Source: CAZKTF01 sp964555565
GTDB lineage: Bacteria > Planctomycetota > JAJSAM01 > JAKLKS01
Reading direction: 5' to 3'
NCBI GenBank assembly: GCA_964555565.1
Contig: CAZKTF010000055.1
Coordinates: forward strand, 1-17,493
DNA length: 17,493 nt
Under the pieces are notes generated by a model. The model was not told the DNA's origin. It saw only the letters and a list, made by a program, of their open reading frames with translations, and made no database searches. Below, piece by piece: positions 12,876 to 17,493 of this stretch (positions are counted from its first letter, which is position 1; each line of letters starts with the position of its first letter). A program made the position numbers and the translations under genes.

Positions 12876-13235
12876 GTGCGCGTCCTTCCCGCCCGCCCGA
12901 ACCGGCCGCCGGCGCCCCCCCGCTGCCCGCCGTTCCCCGCGGCCCGGCTCCGGGCCTCGGTGCGCCTGTTCCGGGCGCTCGGGGACCCGGCGCGCCTGCG
13001 CATCTTCCGCCTCCTCGCCGAGGCCGGGACCCCCGTGTGCGTCTGCGACCTCGTCGCCCGCATCGGGCTCAGCCAGCCGACCGTCTCCCACCACCTCCGC
13101 GTGCTGCGGGAGGCGGGCCTGGTGACGGCGCGGCGGAAGGGAGTGTGGACCCGGGCCACCGTCGCCCCGGGAGGGGCCGGGCTGCTCCGGGAGGCGCTCT
13201 GCTGCGTCCGCCCCGGCGGGGAGGGGCCGCGCTGA
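12876..13235 (+). CDS. arsR: ArsR-family arsenite-responsive repressor
   Basis: This 119-residue winged-helix repressor should switch the operon on when arsenite binds. The core (about 28-105) has LFRALGDPARLRIFRLLAEA, then VCVCDL (Cys55 and Cys57, the CxC arsenite ligand motif of alpha-3), then the recognition helix LSQPTVSHHLRVLREAGLV. A CC pair near the end (109-110) could add ligands. The N-terminal 25 residues are Arg/Pro-rich and unusual for the family. The GTG start has no Shine-Dalgarno but lies 7 nt after the -10. An in-frame TTG at 12840 is part of the -35 box and so unlikely. Its TGA overlaps the acr3 ATG by one base, so the two genes are coupled. Confidence 0.9.
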   Translation: MRVLPARPNRPPAPPRCPPFPAARLRASVRLFRALGDPARLRIFRLLAEAGTPVCVCDLVARIGLSQPTVSHHLRVLREAGLVTARRKGVWTRATVAPGGAGLLREALCCVRPGGEGPR

Positions 13236-14335
13236 TGGCCGTCGGGCGGCGGCTCTCCTTCCTCGACCGCTGGCTCACGCTCTGGATCTTCCTCGCCATG
13301 GGGGCCGGCGTGGGGCTCGGCTGGGCGGCGCCCGGCGTGGCGGCCGGTCTCGGCGGGATGAGCGTCGGGACGACCTCCATCCCGCTGGCCGCCGGGCTCA
13401 TCCTCATGATGGTCCCCCCCCTCGCGAAGGTGCGGTACGAGGAGCTCGGGAAGGTCCTCCGCAGCCCCCGAGTCCTGCTCCTCTCGCTCCTCCTCAACTG
13501 GGTCGTGGGCCCGCTCCTGATGTTCGGGATCGCGGTCCTGTTCCTGCGGGACCGCCCGGAGTACATGGCCGGCCTCGTCCTCATCGGGATCGCCCGCTGC
13601 ATCGCCATGGTGATCGTGTGGAACGACCTCGCGGGCGGGGACACCGAGTGGTGCGCGGGCCTCGTGGCACTCAACTCGCTCTTCCAGGTCCTGTTCTTCC
13701 CCGTGTACGCGTGGCTCTTCCTCGCGGTCCTCCCCCCGCTCCTCGGCCTCCCGGGGACGCGCGTGGAGGTCACGCTGGGGGAGATCGCCCGGAGCGTGCT
13801 CGTCTACCTCGGGATCCCCTTCCTCGCGGGGATGGGGATCCGGGCCGTGCTCCGGCGACGGCGCGGGGACGCGTGGTACCGGGAGAGGTTCCTCCCGCGG
13901 ATCGGGCCCGTCACGCTCGTGGCGCTCCTGTTCACCATCGTCGTCATGTTCTCGATGAAGGGGGCGGCCATCGTGGCCCTCCCCGGGGACGTCCTCCGCG
14001 TGGCCGTCCCGCTCGCGGTCTACTTCCTCGTCATGTTCGCGGCCTCCTTCCTCCTCTCCCGCCGCGCCGGGGCGGACTACCCGCGGGCGGCCACCCTGTC
14101 CTTCACGGCGGCCTCCAACAACTTCGAGCTCGCCATCGCGGTGGCGGTTGCCACCTTCGGGATCGACCACGGGGCGGCCTTCGCCGCGGTGATCGGGCCG
14201 CTCGTGGAGGTGCCGGTCCTCGTCTCCCTCGTGGGGGTCTCCCTCTGGATCGGGCGGCGCTGGTTCGGGGTGGTACCGGCCCTCGCGCCGGCGGCCGCCG
14301 CGCCGTCCCCGGCGGCCGGGGGCGCCCGGCCGTGA
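13235..14335 (+). CDS. acr3: ACR3-type arsenite efflux transporter
   Basis: This 366-residue inner-membrane carrier of the bile/arsenite/riboflavin transporter superfamily exports arsenite. About ten hydrophobic helices cover residues 12-340. Cys122 in GIARCIAMVIVWND and Glu298 in TAASNNFELA match the two residues known to be essential in ACR3 transporters, with the same spacing (176) as Cys129 and Glu305 of the Alkaliphilus protein. The ATG overlaps the arsR stop (TGATG), with GGGGAGGGG a few bases upstream as the RBS. The C-terminus is a low-complexity Ala/Pro tail (about 348-366). With ArsC it completes a reduce-and-export pathway for arsenate. An ArsB or bile-acid carrier identity is excluded by the Cys122/NNFE pattern. 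Confidence 0.96.
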   Translation: MAVGRRLSFLDRWLTLWIFLAMGAGVGLGWAAPGVAAGLGGMSVGTTSIPLAAGLILMMVPPLAKVRYEELGKVLRSPRVLLLSLLLNWVVGPLLMFGIAVLFLRDRPEYMAGLVLIGIARCIAMVIVWNDLAGGDTEWCAGLVALNSLFQVLFFPVYAWLFLAVLPPLLGLPGTRVEVTLGEIARSVLVYLGIPFLAGMGIRAVLRRRRGDAWYRERFLPRIGPVTLVALLFTIVVMFSMKGAAIVALPGDVLRVAVPLAVYFLVMFAASFLLSRRAGADYPRAATLSFTAASNNFELAIAVAVATFGIDHGAAFAAVIGPLVEVPVLVSLVGVSLWIGRRWFGVVPALAPAAAAPSPAAGGARP

Positions 14336-14811
14336 GCCGGCCGGAGGTCCTCTTCGTCTGCGTCCACAACGCCGGGCGCTCCCAGATGGCCGCGGCCTTC
14401 GCGCGCCTCCTCGGGGGGGACCGCGTCGTGGTCCGCTCCGCCGGCTCCGCGCCGGCCGGGCGGGTCCACCCGGCCGTCGTCGAGGCGATGCGCGAGGCGG
14501 GCGTGGACCTCTCCGCCGAGGCGCCGCGGCGGCTCGTCCCCGACATGGTCCGGGCGGCGGACGCCGTCGTGACCATGGGCTGCGGGGACGCCTGTCCCGT
14601 GTTCCCCGGGAAGCGCTACGAGGACTGGGAGGTCCCCGACCCCGCGGGCCTTCCCCTCGCCGAGGTCCGCGCCGTGCGCGACGAGATCCGCGCGCGCGTC
14701 GAGGGGCTTCTCCGGGAACTGGGGGTGGGGCAGGCAGGCTGCCCGCCGGCACCTCGCCCGCCTTCGCGCGGAAACTTCAATACACGCGGATCAGGATCTC
14801 CGTCGCCATGA
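14332..14811 (+). CDS. arsC: arsenate reductase, low-molecular-weight phosphatase type
   Basis: ArsC reduces arsenate to arsenite for export by ACR3. The 159 residues show the phosphatase P-loop CVHNAGRS (Cys10, Arg16, Ser17), the redox pair in MGCGDACP (Cys84, Cys88) and the acid in PDPAG (Asp103). These are the three cysteines used by thioredoxin- or mycothiol-linked enzymes of this fold. Glutaredoxin-type ArsC has a different fold. The GTG start overlaps the acr3 stop as GTGA. The enzyme core ends near residue 132; the remaining 27 residues are Pro/Gly/Ser-rich and their last codons run 35 bp into the 3' end of the convergent pentapeptide gene. This tail may be a late extension of the reading frame. 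Confidence 0.94.
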   Translation: MSRPEVLFVCVHNAGRSQMAAAFARLLGGDRVVVRSAGSAPAGRVHPAVVEAMREAGVDLSAEAPRRLVPDMVRAADAVVTMGCGDACPVFPGKRYEDWEVPDPAGLPLAEVRAVRDEIRARVEGLLRELGVGQAGCPPAPRPPSRGNFNTRGSGSPSP

Positions 14812-16279
14812 AGTGCCACGTGTGCAGGAGGACGATGGCGAGGTTGACGAAGAACCCGTACACCGCCACCTTGAACAGGCGGCCCCAGACGCCGGTCATC
14901 GAGATGGAGAGCGGGATCCCGGTGGCCTGCTCGTGCAGCTCGAACTCCTTCGTCCTCCAGAGCATCACGAGGCGCAGCCCGTTGTAGAGCAGGAGGAAGC
15001 AGAACCCCGCGAAGGTCCAGGGGTCGCAGCGCGACCCCTCCTTGTCCCACCAGCGCGCGCCGCCCGTCCAGATGTAGCGCCCCACGGCCTCGTAGAGCGG
15101 CATCTGGATCGTCTTCACCTCGGGGAGCTTCATCCCCAGCGGGAGCTTCGCCTCCGACCAGCCCTTGATCATCCCCGTGTAGGACCCCTCCGCGAACCGC
15201 GACACGATGAACCAGAGGTAGGGGGACAGGAAGAGGACGAGGGCCACGAGGTGGATGTAGGACCAGAACCCGCTGTAGTAGGAGCGCAGCGCGGCCATGG
15301 CGTCCTGGATGTGCATCTTCATCCGGTCGCCGCGGGTGAGCCCGCCGTAGCCCTCCAGCGACTCGAGCGTGGACCGGTCCACGGTGCAGCCGAAGACCTG
15401 CGCCCCCTTGAGGACGGTGTCCCCGTCCACCCGCGCGCGCACCAGGTCGGCGCAGGTGAGGTCCGCGTCGTTGAGCTTCGCCCCGAACAGGATCGCCTCC
15501 GTGAAGTCGGCCCGCACCAGGGAGGCCCCGCCCAGGTCCGCCCCCTCCAGGTCGAAGCCCGTGAAGTCGAACTCGCTGAAGTCCGCCCCCCGGAGGATCG
15601 CGCCGCGGAGGTTCGCCCCGTCGAGCCGGACGTGGGGCCCCTCGGGCCGCGTCTCCGCGGTCCGCGGGCGGCGGCGCACCGCGGGGTCCTGGGAGAGGGG
15701 GACCCGCGCCCGCGCGTTCGTCAGGTTGGCGCCGCCGAGGTCGGCGTTGCGGAAGTCCGCGCTGATGAGGCGCGTGTGCGCCATCCGGGCGCGGGAGAGG
15801 TTCGCCGAGTCGAACAGCGCCCCCTCCAGGTTGGCGCGCGTGAGCGTGGCCTGGGGGAGCATCGCGCCCTGGGCGTGCACGCCGGCCAGGTTGGCGGCCT
15901 CGAGGTTCGCCTCCCCCATCTGGGCCTTCGTCAGGGTCGCCGCCCTGAGGTCGGCGTCCGTCAGGTCCGCCCCGGCCAGGTTCGCCCCCGCGAGGACCGC
16001 CTTCTGGAGGTCCGCGCCGACCAGGGAGGCGAGGGAGAGGTTCGCCCCGGCCAGGTTCGCGGTCGTGAGGACCGCGTGGTCGAGCTTCGCCCCGGCCAGG
16101 TTCGTGCCCACGAGGCTCGCCTCGGCCAGCAGCGCCCCCGAGAGGTCCACCCGCGCGAGGTCGAGCCCGTCGAGCTGCGCCCCCGTCAGCTCCATCGCGT
16201 CGTGGGGGTTGCGCGCCCGGTAGGCCCGGATCGCCTCCGTCCCCTGTTTCGCGATCCGTACGTGGTCCGGATGCGCCGT
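14777..16279 (-). CDS. pentapeptide-repeat membrane protein
   Basis: This protein has 500 residues if read from the proposed start. About 43-44 pentapeptide units (A-D/N-L-x-x, for example ANLAG, ADLTD, ADFTE) form two blocks, roughly 29-183 and 216-281. A charged insert between them contains RRRPRTAETRPEG. Such units fold as a right-handed beta-helix. The C-terminal third has about three transmembrane helices (YIHLVALVLFLSPYLWFIV, FAGFCFLLLYNGLRLVML, VYGFFVNLAIVLLHTWHF). The first ATG (16195) would cut off in-frame AHPDHVRIAKQGTEAIRAY, a lead-in typical of these proteins. An ACG at 16277-16279 sits 5 nt after a perfect AGGAGG and restores it, so I propose a rare ACG start. If this is wrong, the gene starts at 16195 with 472 residues. 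Function is unknown. The 3' end overlaps arsC. Confidence 0.88.
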   Translation of the reverse strand, partial: TAHPDHVRIAKQGTEAIRAYRARNPHDAMELTGAQLDGLDLARVDLSGALLAEASLVGTNLAGAKLDHAVLTTANLAGANLSLASLVGADLQKAVLAGANLAGADLTDADLRAATLTKAQMGEANLEAANLAGVHAQGAMLPQATLTRANLEGALFDSANLSRARMAHTRLISADFRNADLGGANLTNARARVPLSQDPAVRRRPRTAETRPEGPHVRLDGANLRGAILRGADFSEFDFTGFDLEGADLGGASLVRADFTEAILFGAKLNDADLTCADLVRARVDGDTVLKGAQVFGCTVDRSTLESLEGYGGLTRGDRMKMHIQDAMAALRSYYSGFWSYIHLVALVLFLSPYLWFIVSRFAEGSYTGMIKGWSEAKLPLGMKLPEVKTIQMPLYEAVGRYIWTGGARWWDKEGSRCDPWTFAGFCFLLLYNGLRLVMLWRTKEFELHEQATGIPLSISMTGVWGRLFKVAVYGFFVNLAIVLLHTWHFMATEILIRVY

Positions 16280-16284
16280 GGCCC

Positions 16285-16290
16285 CCTCCT
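16285..16290 (-). promoter_or_regulatory. Shine-Dalgarno that decides the start of the pentapeptide gene
   Basis: AGGAGG on the minus strand lies 5 nt before ACG (16277-16279) and 89 nt before the first ATG (16195). No comparable RBS precedes that ATG, so the longer protein is preferred. Confidence 0.6.
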
Positions 16291-16321
16291 GCCCCCCCGT
16301 GTCCGCCCGTCCGGGCCCCTC

Positions 16322-16351
16322 GGTATAGAGGAAACACCCCCGGATTCACAA
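16322..16351 (-). promoter_or_regulatory. candidate promoter of the pentapeptide gene
   Basis: On the minus strand, TTGTGA (16346-16351) and TATACC (16322-16327) are 18 nt apart. A start near 16315 gives a leader of about 35 nt containing the AGGAGG. The promoter lies just after the stop of the upstream gene. Confidence 0.45.
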
Positions 16352-16377
16352 GGCGCAGGATCGGGCAGGTACGTCCC

Positions 16378-17493
16378 CTACCTGATTCGCTTCAGCCCCT
16401 CCTCCGCCTCCTTCCGGACGTCGGCCCCCGCGTCCGGCAGCGCGAGGACCTCCCGCCGACGCGCCGCGGCGCCGGCCGGGTCCCCGAGGGCCTCCCGGCA
16501 GCGGGCGAGGGCCAGGAGGGCGTCCGCCCGGCCGGGATACCGCCGGAGGGTCTCGGCGTGGTAGACCTCGGCGGCCCTCCAGCCCTCCTCGGTGTCGTCG
16601 GCCTCCATGGTGGCGAGCCCCCAGAGGACCCTCAGGGCCGGGAGGTCCGGCGCCCCCTCGAAGTACTTCCGGAACAGCGCGCCCGCTCCCGCCGGGTCCC
16701 CTGCAATCACGCCCAGGACCCGCACCTCCGCCATGCGGGCCTCCCCGTCGGCGGGCCTCTCCCGGACCGCGCGCGCCGCATCCCCGCGGGCGCGCTCCGC
16801 GGCGGCCTCCATCTCCCGCAGGACGGGCACCGCCTCGTACCGGGCCGGGTTCCCGACGAGCGCGATGGAGCGGCGCAGGGCCCGCATCGCCGCGCCGGGA
16901 AGGCCCCGCGCCTGCCGGTCCACCGCCGCCGCCTCGAGGACCTGGATCGCGTCCGGCGCATCGACTGTCTCCGCCCCCGACCGGAGGGCCGCCTCGATCC
17001 TCCACCCCGCCTCCCGCGCGCGGCCGAGGGCGAGGAGCGCGTTCGCCTCGGCCTGGAGGGCCCCGGGGGACTCCGGGTCGGGGGACGCCGCGGCCCTCGC
17101 CTCCCGGAGGGCCCCCTCCGCGTCGCCGCAGAGGAGCCGCGCGGCGGAGAGGTTCCGCCGGACGCGCGCCTCGAGGAACTTCTCGAACCGGACCCCGATG
17201 GTCCTCGTCCAGAAGTCGTTCAGCGCCGCGGCCTCGCGCGCGATCGCTTCCAGGGCCCCGCGGGACTTCCCCGCCAGGGCCCGGGCCCGCGCCGCGTCCC
17301 CCGCCCTGTCCGCCGCGACCGCGGGGGCGAGCAGCTCCGCCGCAGCAGCGTCGCGGCGCGAGAGGAGGTGCCGCGTGGCCCTCGGGCTGAAGGCCCCCGA
17401 GGGGCCCTCCCTCCACAGGGTCTCCTCGTCGCTCCAGGCGCCCGCCCGGTGCGCCGCGATCGCCCCGAGCGCGAGCAGCGCGGCCGCGGCCAG
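16378..17493 (-). CDS. TPR-rich membrane protein, C-terminal part (5' end outside the window)
   Basis: The frame is open from the TAG at 16378 to the window edge (371 codons visible). Its visible N-terminus is hydrophobic (LAAAALLALGAIAAHR), followed by GAWSDEETLWREG, then helical Ala/Leu/Arg repeats of TPR style. Examples are 'GALQAEANALLALGRAREAG', 'LFRKYFEGAPDLPALRVLWGLAT' and 'ADALLALARCREALGDPAGAAARR'. A hydrophobic segment followed by 'W-x-D-E-x-TLW' and TPRs resembles the end of TMTC-like or GT-C glycosyltransferase-type proteins, where the TPR part follows the last transmembrane helix. That is inference from the fragment. A shorter start at the GTG 16921-16923 is unlikely, because codons upstream keep strong GC3 bias and TPR character. 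Confidence 0.72.
   Translation of the reverse strand: MAAAALLALGAIAAHRAGAWSDEETLWREGPSGAFSPRATRHLLSRRDAAAAELLAPAVAADRAGDAARARALAGKSRGALEAIAREAAALNDFWTRTIGVRFEKFLEARVRRNLSAARLLCGDAEGALREARAAASPDPESPGALQAEANALLALGRAREAGWRIEAALRSGAETVDAPDAIQVLEAAAVDRQARGLPGAAMRALRRSIALVGNPARYEAVPVLREMEAAAERARGDAARAVRERPADGEARMAEVRVLGVIAGDPAGAGALFRKYFEGAPDLPALRVLWGLATMEADDTEEGWRAAEVYHAETLRRYPGRADALLALARCREALGDPAGAAARRREVLALPDAGADVRKEAEEGLKRIR

Noticed and set aside
14813..16564. Long plus-strand frames opposite the pentapeptide gene, some with repeating motifs
   Set aside because: The apparent repeats simply mirror the pentapeptide repeats on the other strand.
1..17493. CRISPR array, tRNA, rRNA or riboswitch
   Set aside because: No regularly spaced repeats, cloverleaf, rRNA segments or known aptamer cores were recognised by eye; a covariance-model scan would be needed to be sure.

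Overview
The window is very GC-rich bacterial DNA with almost exclusively G/C third codon positions. No rRNA, tRNA, plasmid or phage genes are visible. Several features together suggest an uncultured Planctomycetota bacterium or a close relative: a transmembrane Ser/Thr kinase, a PEGA-domain lipoprotein, a membrane-anchored YdjY-like protein, a pentapeptide-repeat membrane protein whose N-terminus has an 'AKQGTEAIRAYRARNP' style lead-in, and a TPR membrane protein with a 'W-x-DEETLW' motif. This placement is inference from protein style, not a phylogenetic result.

Left part (1-8410). The minus strand carries clpC (an AAA+ unfoldase with a UVR coiled coil and a ClpP-docking loop), then a membrane coiled-coil/YdjY-like gene and the first codons of another gene. 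Divergent from clpC is a transmembrane Ser/Thr kinase. The kinase ends against a 169-bp palindromic MITE-like element that separates it from a convergent small lipoprotein gene. Upstream of that lipoprotein lie mcsB (protein-arginine kinase) and mcsA (its zinc-finger/UVR activator). The three parts of the McsA-McsB-ClpC arginine-phosphorylation degradation pathway, best known from Firmicutes, therefore lie within about 7 kb, with a eukaryotic-type kinase between them and no CtsR repressor.

Middle (8407-12520). A PEGA lipoprotein gene is translationally coupled to murD, just upstream of mcsAB, so cell-wall synthesis, envelope lipoproteins and proteolysis are neighbours. A small DUF4177-like gene is divergent from it. 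Next comes a less GC-rich accessory patch: a G-quadruplex-type tract, an unrecognised single-pass membrane protein with CxxC and HEHRW motifs, a GGGGTCAGACCCC palindrome cluster and an HNH-endonuclease-type gene.

Right part (12835-17493). A compact arsenic operon, arsR-acr3-arsC, has overlapping start and stop codons and a perfect TTGACA -35 box. Its last gene overlaps tail-to-tail with a pentapeptide-repeat membrane protein. The window ends inside a TPR-rich membrane protein.

Expression signals are notable. Five genes (kinase, mcsA, PEGA lipoprotein, HNH gene, arsR) have a -10-like hexamer only 6-10 nt before the start codon, which suggests leaderless mRNAs. Operon-internal genes are coupled by NTGA overlaps (TTGA, CTGA, GTGA). 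Two genes appear to use very rare start codons: CTG for mcsB and ACG for the pentapeptide protein.
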